DNA of 64,000 nt from Pandoraea pneumonica. GTDB lineage: Bacteria; Pseudomonadota; Gammaproteobacteria; Burkholderiales; Burkholderiaceae. The notes under the pieces were generated by a model. That model had not been told where the DNA came from. It saw only the letters and a list, made by a program, of their open reading frames with translations, and did not search any database. A program made the position numbers and the translations under genes. Position 1 is the first letter of the stretch, and each line of letters begins with the position of its first letter. Shown here in pieces: positions 1 through 9,149 of the stretch. The stretch is taken from positions 62,001 to 126,000 of the forward strand of contig NZ_CABPSK010000007.1 of the NCBI RefSeq assembly GCF_902459645.1. The letters run 5' to 3'.

Positions 1-1839
1 GGTTTTCCGTTTCTCCATCGCGACGCGCTGGCCGGTACGACCGTGCTGCCGCCGACGATGTCGCCGCTTCAGAACTATGCCGGGCGAAGCGCGTATGGCT
101 ATGGCACTGGGCACGTGGTATCGACGCAGGTCGCAAAGACTGCACCGATCGAACCCGAGAGCACCGTGCCATCCGTCGACACGGAGGCAATCGATGCGGC
201 GCTCGTCGATACGGCACTGCTAAGTGCGCCAAGTGAGACGTCGGTGGCACCGCCAGCGCTCGCTAGCCCGCCAGTCGCTCGGCGCGCAGCGAGTGCCGAC
301 GATGTCGAAGTCTTCGGCTCGTTTCATCTAGGCGACGTGGAGTTTGCGCTGCCGATCGCCGCGTTGCAGGAGGTGGTGAACTACCCGTCGCGCATCACGC
401 CGGTGCCGCTCTCGCCCCCGTTTCTGCTCGGGCTGTTCAACTTGCGCGGCACGCTGATTCCGATTGTCGATCTGAAGCCGTTGCTGGCGATGACTTCCGG
501 AGCCGAGTCAGGTGCCGTCGCCGGACTCGCCCATGCGAGCGAGAAGATCGCTATCGTCGACGTCGACGGGGTGCGCGTGGGACTGCTGTTCGACACCACC
601 GGCGAGATTCTGCGCGTGCGGGCTTCGCAACGCACCGGCTTCGAATACGATGCGGGGCACACCGCGCCCCCAGTGGTCTCGGGAGCGATCAAGCTCGATG
701 GGGGCGACCGCATTCTGCAAATTCTCGCGCCGGGCGCGCTCGTCCATATCGAAAACATGCCGCAGTTGCTCGCGCGGCAGTCGTTGAACGCGCCCCAGCG
801 CCGCCAGCAACGCCAGCGCTTGCAATGCGTTTCGTTCACCGTAGAGCACTCGCGACTCGCGCTGCCGATGAGCGCCATTCGCGAAATCATCCGCATTCCA
901 GAGTTGCAGAATTCGGCGCTGGCGAGCGTGTTCTGCGTCGGCATGCTCAACCTGCGTGGCACCGTGGTGCCTGTCATCGACTTCGCGCACTTTCTCGGCT
1001 TGCACGCCTGCCGCCCCGACGCCGACGTGGCGGGCACCGCCGCCGACCCGCGCCGCATTCTGATCGTGAAACAGGAAGACGTGCACTTCGGCCTGCTCGT
1101 CGACGCGGTGGACAGCATCGTGACGTACTACGCCGACGAGCTGCTGGCGATGCCGTCGTTCAGCACGTCGCACGCGCAACTCTTCGCTGGCTGCATCACG
1201 CGCGACGATGCCGACGACATCGTGCTGCTCAATGCCGACGAGCTCTTTACGCATGCGCAGGTGCTCGAACTCACCCGCGGGCACCGCGACTTGTACCGTG
1301 AAGGCGACGGTGCCGCGCTCGGCAAAAGCAGCGCGACGGCCAGCTTCGGTGCGAACAAGTCCTCGCGCGGTACGCGACACGCGTACGTGTCGTTCCGCTT
1401 GCAGCACATGCTGGCCGTACGGCTCGATCAGTTGCGCGAAATCATTCACGACTCGCCTGACGTCATCCCCGCGCCGGGGGCCCCGGCGTTTGTGCGCGGC
1501 ATGCTCAATCTTCGGCGCGAATTGGTGACGATCGTCGATCTGCGGGCGCTCTACGGCATGCCCGCGCAAGACGATACGCAGGCGCGCAAGATTCTGGTGA
1601 TCGAGCACGGCAAAGACAAATTCGGGCTGCTGGTGGACGCCATCGAAAACATCGTGACGCTGGACGAAGCCGACAAGTTGCCGGTGCCCGCGATGCTGCT
1701 GGGGCGCGCTACACACGAGATGCGCAACGACATGCGTGATGCGGTGGAATTGCCGACATCGGATGGCGTCGCGCGCACGGCCATGCTGCTGGACCTGCAA
1801 CCGCTCAAATTGCGGTTGGAGACGGCGCTCGCGCTGTAA
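1..1839 (+). CDS. Triple CheW-domain chemotaxis adaptor-like protein (5' end outside window)
   Basis: The reading frame is open to the left edge. The first possible starts are GTG at 43 and ATG at 58, and neither has a convincing ribosome binding site, so the gene probably begins upstream. The product carries three consecutive CheW-like domains, each with the signature of a hydrophobic strand followed by a G-x-x-N-L-R-G/R turn and 'IVDL': roughly residues 90-235 (LFNLRG), 262-405 (MLNLRG) and 440-590 (MLNLRR), counted from 43. Single-domain CheW couples chemoreceptors to the CheA kinase. Multi-CheW proteins are known but less common, and may link larger receptor arrays or serve non-flagellar Che pathways. 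No CheA, CheY or receptor gene lies downstream; the partners may be upstream of the window. The family is certain, the array it serves is unknown. Confidence 0.85.
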   Translation, partial: GFPFLHRDALAGTTVLPPTMSPLQNYAGRSAYGYGTGHVVSTQVAKTAPIEPESTVPSVDTEAIDAALVDTALLSAPSETSVAPPALASPPVARRAASADDVEVFGSFHLGDVEFALPIAALQEVVNYPSRITPVPLSPPFLLGLFNLRGTLIPIVDLKPLLAMTSGAESGAVAGLAHASEKIAIVDVDGVRVGLLFDTTGEILRVRASQRTGFEYDAGHTAPPVVSGAIKLDGGDRILQILAPGALVHIENMPQLLARQSLNAPQRRQQRQRLQCVSFTVEHSRLALPMSAIREIIRIPELQNSALASVFCVGMLNLRGTVVPVIDFAHFLGLHACRPDADVAGTAADPRRILIVKQEDVHFGLLVDAVDSIVTYYADELLAMPSFSTSHAQLFAGCITRDDADDIVLLNADELFTHAQVLELTRGHRDLYREGDGAALGKSSATASFGANKSSRGTRHAYVSFRLQHMLAVRLDQLREIIHDSPDVIPAPGAPAFVRGMLNLRRELVTIVDLRALYGMPAQDDTQARKILVIEHGKDKFGLLVDAIENIVTLDEADKLPVPAMLLGRATHEMRNDMRDAVELPTSDGVARTAMLLDLQPLKLRLETALAL

Positions 1840-1950
1840 AAGTGGGTTCGACGCAGGGCCCTGCGGCGTGTCGGGGGGCACGCCGCAGGGGTAGTTCGCG
1901 AGACGGTAGGCGCTCGGCGAATCTCCCTGTGATTGTCCGTTGGTGCCGCG

Positions 1951-2616
1951 TTAGTGCAGGCCCAGTTCGCGGCGCACCTGCGCCAGAAAGCGGCGCATGA
2001 CATCGGTGCGTTCACGCCCGATGCGCTGCCCCGTCGGCGTACTCAATCCGTCGGTGAGATGCAGCAATTTGCGTTCGAAGTGATCGATGGCGTAGGTCGC
2101 GTCATCCAATTCACGGTGCTGCGCGAACGGATCGGCCGGGTCGTACAGACGGCTGCCCAAGCGCCCGGCCACATAAAACACACGCGCGATACCGAGCGCG
2201 CCCAGCGCGTCGAGCCGGTCGGCATCGCGCAGAATCTTGGCCTCGTCCGTCATCGGCGTGATGCCTGCCGAAAAGCTATGCGCCGCGATGGCGTGCGCTA
2301 CGACTTCGATGCGGGCCTCGGGCCATTCCATGCGGGTGAGCAGGTCTCGCGCGACGTTCGCTGCGAGCGTCGAAGCCCGCGCACGGTCGGGCGAGTTCTT
2401 CTCCACACTCACGCAATCGTGAAGCAAGGTCGCCACGGCCAGCGCTTCTTCATCGACGCCCGGCACGCTCGCAGCAATCTCCTTGGCAAGACACCAGACA
2501 CGCGACAGATGCGAGACATCGTGCGCGCCATCGTCGGTCGCGTGGCCGCCGTCGTAATGCGTCAGGACCTCGGCGATGGTCGCCGAGTAAGGGGCAAACA
2601 GGTCAGGCAGGGACAA
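1951..2616 (-). CDS. HD-domain phosphohydrolase
   Basis: A soluble metal-dependent phosphohydrolase of the HD superfamily, close in layout to E. coli YedJ (about 220-230 residues). Visible metal ligands in order: His in 'DGAHDVSHL', the His-Asp pair in 'TLLHDCV' and the distal Asp in 'DADRLDALG'. The frame is open back to TTG 2712, but that start would overlap the upstream patatin gene by 65 bases. The TTG at 2616 gives a 221-residue protein beginning just before 'LPDLFAPYS', which suits the family length, so I chose it; the start remains uncertain because neither site has a strong ribosome binding site. It follows the patatin gene on the same strand and may be co-transcribed. The substrate is unknown, possibly a nucleotide. 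Confidence 0.8.
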   Translation of the reverse strand: MSLPDLFAPYSATIAEVLTHYDGGHATDDGAHDVSHLSRVWCLAKEIAASVPGVDEEALAVATLLHDCVSVEKNSPDRARASTLAANVARDLLTRMEWPEARIEVVAHAIAAHSFSAGITPMTDEAKILRDADRLDALGALGIARVFYVAGRLGSRLYDPADPFAQHRELDDATYAIDHFERKLLHLTDGLSTPTGQRIGRERTDVMRRFLAQVRRELGLH

Positions 2617-2647
2617 GTGGCAAATCCGTAGAAAGACGCCCGCCGCG

Positions 2648-3829
2648 TCAGATGACTTCGTGACGGTGGACGTCGTGAGTAATAAAACCGGAGGCGTCGT
2701 TGGGCATGGCAAGCCATTCGGGATGCGCGAGCGTGCGGCGCATGTCGTCCAGCCCGCTCGTCCAGTGATCGAGCATCGTGGACAAGCCGAACTGGTAGTC
2801 CTTGTAGTGCCCCTCGTACTCCTTGTTGCGGTAGATCAGTTGCACGACGTTGTACCGCTTGCTGCACGCGATTTCCTGCGCGGCGTGGCACCACGGGTCG
2901 CGCGCACGCACCTCGGCCGGGACGCGCTCAAGCACTTCACGCAGTACGCGGCGGTAGTGCTGCGCACGTTGCAGGTTGTCGGTGACAAAGCGCGTGCGGC
3001 TCGAATACTGGATGTCTTTCTGGCGGTCGGCGACGTCGTTCAGATTGTCGGGCAGCGGCCCGCGGGCGCTCCACAAATCCACCTGAAAGGCGAGCGTGTC
3101 ACGACGCGGCGACGTGCCAAGCACTTCGGATAGCGGGGTGTTCGACACCAGTCCGCCATCCCAGAAATACTGCCCGTCGATTTCGACAGCCGGAAAACCC
3201 GGCGGCAACGCCCCCGACGCCATAAAGTGCTCGGGACGCAGCACTTCGCGCGTGTTGTCGAAGTAGACGAAATTGCCCGTGTGCACGTTGACCGCGCCGA
3301 CCGAGACGCGCGTCTCGCGCGAATTGATGCGGTCGAAGTCCACGAAGCGCTCCAGCGTGCCGCGCAATGCCGTGGTGTCGTAATAGCTCGCATGCGCCGG
3401 GTCGCCCATGGCCGTGGGCAACGGCTGCGGCCAACGCGGCGTGAAGAAGCCCTTTTGCCCTTCAACCATCGCGCGCCACGCTTGCCATGCGCTGTAGGCG
3501 ACGCGTCCCGATTCGGGGCCATTGAGAATGGCAGCTTCGAACGGTGCGGGCAGCGGCGGGAACACGGCCGGCTCGCAGATCGTGCGCCAAAAGGCTTCGA
3601 GTTGCGCCACGCGCTTCTCGGGCGGATTGCCCGCAATGACGGCCGTATTCAATGCGCCGATGGAGATTCCTGCGATCCAGTTCGGCGCGATGCCCGCCTC
3701 GTGAAGCCCGGCGTACACCCCGGCCTGATACGCCCCGAGCGCGCCGCCGCCCTGCAAAACAAGCGCAACCGTCTCGTACGGCGGCAGATCGATAGCGCGT
3801 TTGGGTACCTTGGGCGGGTTGGCCGTCAT
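2648..3829 (-). CDS. Patatin-like phospholipase family protein (DUF3734 type)
   Basis: A 393-residue member of the patatin-like family, whose enzymes are acyl hydrolases with a Ser-Asp dyad. The oxyanion-hole glycine motif 'GGGALGAYQAG' is near residue 27, the nucleophile elbow G-I-S-I-G near residue 56, and the catalytic Asp in 'WDGGLVSNTP' near residue 220, so the dyad is intact. The C-terminal third looks like the DUF3734 extension seen in beta-proteobacterial members. There is no signal peptide, so it should act in the cytosol. It lies 93 bases downstream of 3-hydroxybutyrate dehydrogenase on the same strand. That pairing suggests a role near lipid or polyhydroxybutyrate turnover, but the substrate cannot be read from the sequence. 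Confidence 0.88.
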   Translation of the reverse strand: MTANPPKVPKRAIDLPPYETVALVLQGGGALGAYQAGVYAGLHEAGIAPNWIAGISIGALNTAVIAGNPPEKRVAQLEAFWRTICEPAVFPPLPAPFEAAILNGPESGRVAYSAWQAWRAMVEGQKGFFTPRWPQPLPTAMGDPAHASYYDTTALRGTLERFVDFDRINSRETRVSVGAVNVHTGNFVYFDNTREVLRPEHFMASGALPPGFPAVEIDGQYFWDGGLVSNTPLSEVLGTSPRRDTLAFQVDLWSARGPLPDNLNDVADRQKDIQYSSRTRFVTDNLQRAQHYRRVLREVLERVPAEVRARDPWCHAAQEIACSKRYNVVQLIYRNKEYEGHYKDYQFGLSTMLDHWTSGLDDMRRTLAHPEWLAMPNDASGFITHDVHRHEVI

Positions 3830-3922
3830 GACCGTTCTCCTGAAGCTGTCGCGTGATGCAATGCGCCGGTGATCCGCGCGTGCCGATCACCGGCTAACTG
3901 CCGAGTGCTTACTGCCGAGTGC

Positions 3923-4726
3923 TTACTGCATAAACCAGCCGTGGCTCACGACGAACGACTGGCCCGTGAAGGCCGCCGTCGGGAACGTGGCGAGGAAAAG
4001 CGCCGTTTGTGCGACGTCGTCCACCGTCGTAAAGACGCCATCGACGGTGCCGCCGAGCATCACCTTCTTGATGACTTCGTCTTCCGAGATGCCCAGCTCT
4101 TTCGCCTGCTCGGGAATCTGCTTGTCGACGAGCGGCGTGCGCACGAAGCCCGGGCAAATCACATGCGAGCGCACGTTGTGCTTCGCGCCTTCCTTGGCGA
4201 GCACGCGGGCCAGACCCAACAGCGCGTGTTTGGCGGCCACGTAGGCCGACTTGAGCGGAGAAGCCTCATGCGAGTGCACCGAGCCCATGTAGATCACGAT
4301 GCCGCCGCGATCGTCCTTGTACATGTGCTTGAGCGCCGCCTTGGTCGTGAGGAACGCGCCGTCGACGTGAATTGCCTGCATCTTCTTCCAGTCGGAGAAC
4401 GCGTAGTTCTCGATCGGATTGACGATCTGAATGCCGGCGTTGGAGATCAGGATATCGATGGAGCCGAAGGCCTGCGCCACCTTGTCGATGCCGCTATTGA
4501 CCGCCTCCTCGTTGGTCACGTCCATGGCCACGCCCATCGCGCGCCCGCCTGCCGCTTTGATTTCTTCAGCCACGGCATCGGCGCCCTGCTGGTTCAAGTC
4601 GGCAATCGCAATCGCGGCGCCCGCTTTGGCCAGCGTCAACGCGATTTCCTTGCCAATACCACTGGCAGCTCCCGTGACTACGGCGACTTTTCCGTTCAAC
4701 TGATTCACTGACTGGCTCATTTGCAC
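3923..4726 (-). CDS. bdhA: 3-hydroxybutyrate dehydrogenase (SDR family)
   Basis: A classical short-chain dehydrogenase that interconverts (R)-3-hydroxybutyrate and acetoacetate with NAD, the last step of polyhydroxybutyrate breakdown. It shows the cofactor-binding 'TGAASGIG' near residue 17, 'NAG' of the central strand ('ILISNAGIQ'), the catalytic Ser in '[11 protein letters not shown]' and the catalytic Tyr/Lys pair in '[10 protein letters not shown]'. The C-terminal 'SHGWFMQ' is typical of bacterial 3-HBDH. There are two closely spaced Met codons at the start; the second ('MSQSVN') is equally possible. The patatin-like gene follows on the same strand. Assignment beyond the SDR family rests on overall resemblance to known 3-HBDH sequences. 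Confidence 0.9.
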   Translation of the reverse strand: MQMSQSVNQLNGKVAVVTGAASGIGKEIALTLAKAGAAIAIADLNQQGADAVAEEIKAAGGRAMGVAMDVTNEEAVNSGIDKVAQAFGSIDILISNAGIQIVNPIENYAFSDWKKMQAIHVDGAFLTTKAALKHMYKDDRGGIVIYMGSVHSHEASPLKSAYVAAKHALLGLARVLAKEGAKHNVRSHVICPGFVRTPLVDKQIPEQAKELGISEDEVIKKVMLGGTVDGVFTTVDDVAQTALFLATFPTAAFTGQSFVVSHGWFMQ

Positions 4727-4816
4727 ACTCCTGATTCGTCAAAAGGGCGGGCTGTGCGACGCAGCGCACGGCACGTCGGATACTTGCGTCAATACGTCAT
4801 CGGTCCGTTCAAACAG

Positions 4817-4840
4817 AAAAGGCGCCTTGCGGCGCCTTTT
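4817..4840 (-). terminator. Intrinsic terminator of ettA, symmetric
   Basis: Arms AAAAGGCGCC (4817-4826) and GGCGCCTTTT (4831-4840) enclose a 4-base loop. It starts seven bases beyond the ettA stop on the minus strand, where the transcript would read G/C stem then TTTT. Because the arms carry A and T runs on both sides it could work in both directions. Confidence 0.85.
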
Positions 4841-4846
4841 CCTGCA

Positions 4847-6514
4847 TTACCGCGCGATCGGCTTGTAGCGGATTCGCTTCGGTTTAGCTGCCTCCTCGCC
4901 GAGGCGTTTCTTCTTGTCCGCCTCATACTCCTGATAGTTGCCCGGGAAGAACTCGACGTGCGAGTCGCCTTCGAAAGCCAGAATATGGGTGGCAATACGA
5001 TCGAGGAACCAGCGATCGTGCGAGATCACCATCACGCAGCCAGCGAACTCGAGCAGCGCGTCCTCGAGTGCACGCAGGGTTTCGACGTCCAGATCGTTCG
5101 ACGGTTCATCGAGCAGCAACACATTGCCGCCGGAAATCAGCGTCTTGGCCATGTGCAAACGGCCACGTTCACCGCCGGAGAGCGAACCCACCTGCTTTTG
5201 CTGGTCTGAACCCTTGAAGTTGAAGCGGCCGATGTAGGCACGCGACGGCGTTTCGTACTTGCCCACGGTCAGCACGTCAGCGCCGCCCGAAATTTCTTCG
5301 AACACGGTCTTCGTGCCATCGAGCGCGTCGCGGCTCTGGTCGACGTAAGCCATCTTGACCGTCGGGCCGACCTTGATCTCGCCGCTATCCGGCTGCTCAC
5401 GGCCGGTGAGCATCTTGAAGAACGTCGATTTACCGGCACCGTTCGGGCCGATGATGCCGACGATGGCGCCCGGCGGCACGGTGAAGCTCAGGTCGTCGAT
5501 CAGTAGACGATCGCCGAAGGCCTTCGACACGTTCTTGAATTCGACGACTTCGTTACCCAGACGCTCACCCACCGGGATGAAGATTTCCTGGGTTTCGTTG
5601 CGCTTTTGGTATTCCTGGCTATTCAGCTCGTCGAAACGGGCAAGACGCGCCTTCGACTTGGCTTGGCGGCCCTTCGGGTTCTGGCGCACCCACTCCAGTT
5701 CCTTCTTCAGCGCCTTCTGGCGGGCCGACTCGCTCGCCTCTTCCTGCTTCAGGCGTTGCTCCTTCTGGTCGAGCCACGAGCTGTAGTTGCCCTTCCAAGG
5801 AATGCCGTGACCGCGGTCGAGTTCGAGAATCCACTCCGCGGCGTTGTCGAGGAAGTAGCGATCGTGGGTTACGGCCACCACGGTGCCCGGGAAGCGCGTG
5901 AGGAACTGTTCGAGCCAGTCGACGGATTCGGCGTCCAAGTGGTTGGTCGGCTCGTCGAGCAGCAGCATGTCCGGCTTGGAGAGCAGCAGACGGGCGAGCG
6001 CGACGCGGCGCTTTTCACCGCCCGAGAGCACGCCGATCTTGGCATCCCATGCGGGCAGACGCAGCGCGTCGGCGGCGACTTCCAGCGTTTGCTCGATGTT
6101 GTTGCCGTCGCTTGCCGCGAGAATGGCTTCGTACTTGGCTTGCTCGGCGGCCAGCGCGTCGAAGTCGGCGTCCGGTTCGGCGTAAGCGGCGTAAATCTCT
6201 TCGAGCTTGGTGCGTGCCTCGAAAATTTCGCCCATGCCGCTCTCGATCGATTCGCGCACCGTTTGCTCGGGATCGAGCTGCGGCTCTTGCGGCAGATAAC
6301 CGATGTTCAGGTTCGGCATCGGGATGGCTTCACCCTCGATCTCTTTGTCCACGCCGGCCATGATCTTGAGCACGGTCGACTTACCTGAGCCGTTCAGACC
6401 CAGCACGCCGATCTTGGCGCCGGGGAAGAACGACAGGGAGATGTCTTTGAGGATGTGACGCTTGGGCGGCACGATCTTGCCCACGCGGTTCATGCTGAAT
6501 ACGTACTGTGCCAT
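4847..6514 (-). CDS. ettA: Energy-dependent translational throttle protein EttA (ABC-F)
   Basis: A 555-residue cytosolic ABC-F ATPase with no membrane segments, which binds the ribosomal E site and gates entry into elongation according to the ATP/ADP ratio. Two ATP cassettes are visible: Walker A 'GLNGSGKST' near residue 40 and 'GPNGAGKST' near residue 358, signature motifs '[13 protein letters not shown]' and '[13 protein letters not shown]', and Walker B '[11 protein letters not shown]' and '[11 protein letters not shown]'. The charged linker between cassettes ('[18 protein letters not shown]') is the EttA P-site tRNA interaction motif region. The length matches E. coli EttA (555). It is a single-gene unit with its own terminator at 4817-4840. 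Confidence 0.96.
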   Translation of the reverse strand: MAQYVFSMNRVGKIVPPKRHILKDISLSFFPGAKIGVLGLNGSGKSTVLKIMAGVDKEIEGEAIPMPNLNIGYLPQEPQLDPEQTVRESIESGMGEIFEARTKLEEIYAAYAEPDADFDALAAEQAKYEAILAASDGNNIEQTLEVAADALRLPAWDAKIGVLSGGEKRRVALARLLLSKPDMLLLDEPTNHLDAESVDWLEQFLTRFPGTVVAVTHDRYFLDNAAEWILELDRGHGIPWKGNYSSWLDQKEQRLKQEEASESARQKALKKELEWVRQNPKGRQAKSKARLARFDELNSQEYQKRNETQEIFIPVGERLGNEVVEFKNVSKAFGDRLLIDDLSFTVPPGAIVGIIGPNGAGKSTFFKMLTGREQPDSGEIKVGPTVKMAYVDQSRDALDGTKTVFEEISGGADVLTVGKYETPSRAYIGRFNFKGSDQQKQVGSLSGGERGRLHMAKTLISGGNVLLLDEPSNDLDVETLRALEDALLEFAGCVMVISHDRWFLDRIATHILAFEGDSHVEFFPGNYQEYEADKKKRLGEEAAKPKRIRYKPIAR

Positions 6515-6575
6515 TCGGCTTTCCTGATCCTGAAAACGGTTATGCCGCTCTTAGCGAGCAACAGACTCGGCAAGT

Positions 6576-6887
6576 TTAACAAAGCGCGGCGTCGGGCGCG
6601 TCGATGGTGAGATCGGCCCGCGCATAAGCGCAGCAAGGCAACAGCCAGCCCTCGGCCTTTTCGTCGCGCGACAAGCCCGGCCATTCGATGCGATAGGCCA
6701 CTGGCGCAGGCGCGGGCTCGCTCGCCGCCTGCACGCAGCACAGGCACGCGCGGCAGGTGCCATTGCGGCACAGGCTTGGCAGTTTGATACCGGCTGCTTG
6801 CGCCGCGAGCAGCAACGGCATGTCGTCCGGGGCGTCGAACTGCCAGCCGGATGGGGCGAGCGTAACTCGGTGAACGCGGCGGGGCAT
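6576..6887 (-). CDS. 2Fe-2S ferredoxin-like protein
   Basis: A small (103-residue) plant-type ferredoxin fold. Cluster ligands are visible as C-x4-C-x2-C in 'LCRNGTCRACLCC' and a distal Cys in 'LLPCCAYA'. The Arg-Asn-Gly between the first two Cys and the C-terminal 'GWLLPCCAYARADLTI' fit small stand-alone electron carriers. I chose ATG 6887 ('MPRRVHRVTL') because the fold begins there. The frame is open further upstream to 7163, but the extra part is low-complexity and poorly protein-like. It lies 61 bases upstream of ettA on the same strand with no functional link visible. Its redox partner is unknown. Confidence 0.78.
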   Translation of the reverse strand: MPRRVHRVTLAPSGWQFDAPDDMPLLLAAQAAGIKLPSLCRNGTCRACLCCVQAASEPAPAPVAYRIEWPGLSRDEKAEGWLLPCCAYARADLTIDAPDAALC

Positions 6888-7193
6888 GGTGTGATCGGCG
6901 TGCGGCGTCGGTTGGCTGGGCACGGAAGGCAAGCTGTCCACGATGTGAGAGTTGGTGAAAATTCGACGGCGGGGCGTGCGCGGCACGGCTGACGCCGACG
7001 CGCTACCATACCCCGATATTGCGCGATGCTGCGTCCGATATTGCGTCCAGCCTCCCGGCTTTTTTGGCGCGCATACGATGACAAGCGCCATCGTCATTCC
7101 TGCGGCAGCCCCATTGACCTTCGTGCTGGCGCCCCAATATCGAAATCTCGCGGCCTCCCGCATTCACGATTCCGTCATTTTTTTCATCCGCCC
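6888..7193. other. Divergent intergenic region with three CGATATTG words
   Basis: This 306-base stretch between the ferredoxin-like gene (minus) and the pyrophosphohydrolase gene (plus) has no convincing gene. It holds CGATATTGCG as direct repeats at 7014-7023 and 7036-7045 and the inverted word CAATATCG at 7135-7142. These could be operator sites shared by the divergent genes. Confidence 0.5.
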
Positions 7194-7547
7194 ATGAGCC
7201 AAGCGTCGCCCTCCCCGGAAGCCCGTCTGATCGATACTGCGGGGCTGGAAGCCGCCCTGCACGCGTTTGCAGACGCGCGCGATTGGCACCGGCATCACAC
7301 GCCGAAGAACCTTGCGATGGCGTTGTCCGTCGAAGTGGCAGAACTGGTCGAGATTTTTCAGTGGCATACCGAGGCTGAAGCCGGGGCCGTCATGGCATCG
7401 AGCGAGGCCCGGCATGTGGAGCAGGAACTGGCTGACATCGCCATGTATCTCGTGCGCTTGTCGTCGGTACTGGGCGTGGATTTGAACCGCGCCGTGACCG
7501 AAAAGCTCGTCATGAACGCAAAGAAGTATCCGGCCCCGCCGGCGTAG
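7194..7547 (+). CDS. MazG-like nucleotide pyrophosphohydrolase
   Basis: A 117-residue all-alpha NTP pyrophosphohydrolase of the MazG/DCTPP1 (RS21-C6) type, which hydrolyses (d)NTPs to the monophosphate and pyrophosphate and so cleans the nucleotide pool. The metal-binding pattern is visible as E-x-x-E in 'SVEVAELVEIFQW' and E-x-x-D in 'VEQELADIAMYLVRL'. The frame is open upstream to 7026, but ATG 7194 ('MSQASPSPEAR') gives the family length and the upstream peptide is not protein-like. The metallophosphoesterase gene begins 30 bases downstream, so the two may be co-transcribed. Substrate preference (perhaps dCTP-like) is inference from the family. Confidence 0.88.
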   Translation: MSQASPSPEARLIDTAGLEAALHAFADARDWHRHHTPKNLAMALSVEVAELVEIFQWHTEAEAGAVMASSEARHVEQELADIAMYLVRLSSVLGVDLNRAVTEKLVMNAKKYPAPPA

Positions 7548-7577
7548 TCTTCCCCCTATTTCGTTACAGACACCGAT

Positions 7578-8801
7578 ATGTCGCAAACTTCACAAGCGTC
7601 TCGCGCCCCGTCAGAGGCCACCGACGGCCCGGCGCACCGCCACGGCAAGTCGTCGCGCCGTACGTTGCCCGCACGCCCGCGCTGGCTGATGCTCGCCATC
7701 ATTGCGCTGCTGCACGCGTATATCGGCTGGCGTCTGCTCACGCCGCTGCCTGTGGCCATCGGCTGGAAAGTAGCAGGCGCGCTGTGGCTCGTGGCCTCGA
7801 CCATTTTGATTCCGCTCGGGCTGATGAGCCGGGCGCTTCAGCGGGAGCCGCTGGCCACACTGCTGAATTGGACCGGCATGATGGCGGTCGGCGTCTTCTC
7901 GTCGCTCTTCGTGCTGACGTTGCTGCGCGATGTGGTGCTGGGCGTCGCGATGGCGTTCTCCGTGCTCGACGCCCAACTCGTCACGCGCTCGGCCGTGATC
8001 GTGCTGATCATGACGGCCGCCGCGACCGTGCTCGGTTTCTACAACGCGCGACGGCTTGCGCGCGTGGTCGACGTGGATATCCCGATTGCCAATCTGCCGC
8101 CTGAACTCAAAGGGTTCACCATCGTGCAGTTGAGCGATATTCACGTGAGTTCGACGATTCGCCGCCGCTATATCGAGGCCATCGTCGACGCGGCGAACGA
8201 ATTGAAGCCCGACCTCATCGCCATCACCGGCGATCTGGTCGATGGCAGCGTACCGGCCCTGCGCGACCATATCGCGCCGCTTGGGCGTCTGACCTCGCGC
8301 CACGGCACCTACGTGTGCACCGGCAATCACGAGTACTATTCGGGCGCGCCCGCGTGGGTGGAAGAGCTCCGCCGTCTCGGCCTGACGGTGCTCGAAAATC
8401 AGCACGTCGTGCTCGATCACGAAGGCGCAGCGCTGACGGTCGCTGGCGTGACCGATTTTGGTGCCCATCATTTCGATGAGGAAAAACGCAGCGATCCGCA
8501 AGCGGCCGCTGCCGGCTCGCCGGATGGCGTGCCGCGCGTACTGCTGGCTCACCAGCCGCGCAGCGCCCCGGCGGCGGCGGAAGCCGGATTCGATTTGCAA
8601 CTCTCCGGTCACACACATGGTGGACAGTTCTGGCCATGGATGTATTTCGTGCCGCTGCAACAGCCGTTCGTTCACGGGCTGCACCGGCTGGATCGTCTGG
8701 CGGTGTATGTGAGCCGTGGCACCGGTTACTGGGGGCCGCCCAAGCGTTTCGGCGCGCCGTCCGAAATCACACGCATCCGGCTCATGCCGGGTAAGGCTTG
8801 A
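7578..8801 (+). CDS. Membrane-anchored metallophosphoesterase
   Basis: A 407-residue protein with an N-terminal membrane part of about four hydrophobic segments (residues 35-55, 60-80, 92-115 and 125-150) followed by a calcineurin-like phosphoesterase domain. Di-metal centre motifs in order are 'LSDIHVSS', 'AITGDLVDG', 'CTGNHEYYSG' and 'LSGHTHGGQFWPW', all complete. The arrangement matches the YkuE/YaeI-type metallophosphoesterases, some of which act on UDP-diacylglucosamine or phospholipids, but the substrate here is unknown. It sits between the pyrophosphohydrolase and the acylphosphatase-like gene on the same strand with short gaps, suggesting one transcript through to the GNAT gene. Confidence 0.9.
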   Translation: MSQTSQASRAPSEATDGPAHRHGKSSRRTLPARPRWLMLAIIALLHAYIGWRLLTPLPVAIGWKVAGALWLVASTILIPLGLMSRALQREPLATLLNWTGMMAVGVFSSLFVLTLLRDVVLGVAMAFSVLDAQLVTRSAVIVLIMTAAATVLGFYNARRLARVVDVDIPIANLPPELKGFTIVQLSDIHVSSTIRRRYIEAIVDAANELKPDLIAITGDLVDGSVPALRDHIAPLGRLTSRHGTYVCTGNHEYYSGAPAWVEELRRLGLTVLENQHVVLDHEGAALTVAGVTDFGAHHFDEEKRSDPQAAAAGSPDGVPRVLLAHQPRSAPAAAEAGFDLQLSGHTHGGQFWPWMYFVPLQQPFVHGLHRLDRLAVYVSRGTGYWGPPKRFGAPSEITRIRLMPGKA

Positions 8802-8851
8802 ATGTCCAACGCCATTCAAGCCACTCATTCTCCGTATTCGTCTTTGCTGCC

Positions 8852-9148
8852 ATGAAGTCATTGCATCCCGCCTCCGCGCTTGAAACCGTTGCCGTGCGCC
8901 TGCGCGGCAAGATCCAGGGCGTGGGATACCGCCATGCGGCCGTGCGCGAAGGACATTTGATCGGCGTGCGCGGCTGGGTGCAGGCGCTGCCCGAGGGCGA
9001 CATCGTCGCCATGGTGCAAGGCACGCCCGAACAGGTCGACAAGATGCTGGAATGGATGCGGCGCGGCCCGCCCGCCGCACGTGTCACTGAGTTCGAGAGC
9101 GAAGTCGAATACACGGGCCGCCGCTTCGACCGGTTCGAACAACTCTGA
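8852..9148 (+). CDS. Acylphosphatase-like protein lacking the usual catalytic Asn
   Basis: A 98-residue protein of the acylphosphatase fold. Known enzymes hydrolyse acyl-phosphate anhydrides using an Arg in the phosphate loop and an Asn in the next strand. The loop is present ('GKIQGVGYR', with the Arg), but the place normally read G-W-V-R-N is G-W-V-Q-A here, so Asn is replaced by Ala. The remainder ('GDIVAMVQGTPEQVDKMLEWMRRGPPAARV', fold-conserved) is typical. I chose ATG 8852 because the frame upstream overlaps the previous stop and the domain begins after it. The GNAT gene starts one base after its stop, which suggests translational coupling. Either a low-activity enzyme or a non-catalytic binding protein. 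Confidence 0.85.
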   Translation: MKSLHPASALETVAVRLRGKIQGVGYRHAAVREGHLIGVRGWVQALPEGDIVAMVQGTPEQVDKMLEWMRRGPPAARVTEFESEVEYTGRRFDRFEQL

Positions 9149-9149
9149 C

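Noticed and set aside
508-1881. 457-codon minus-strand frame opposite the CheW gene
   Set aside because: Composition is Arg/His/Gln-rich with no known motif; the plus frame has three clear CheW domains.
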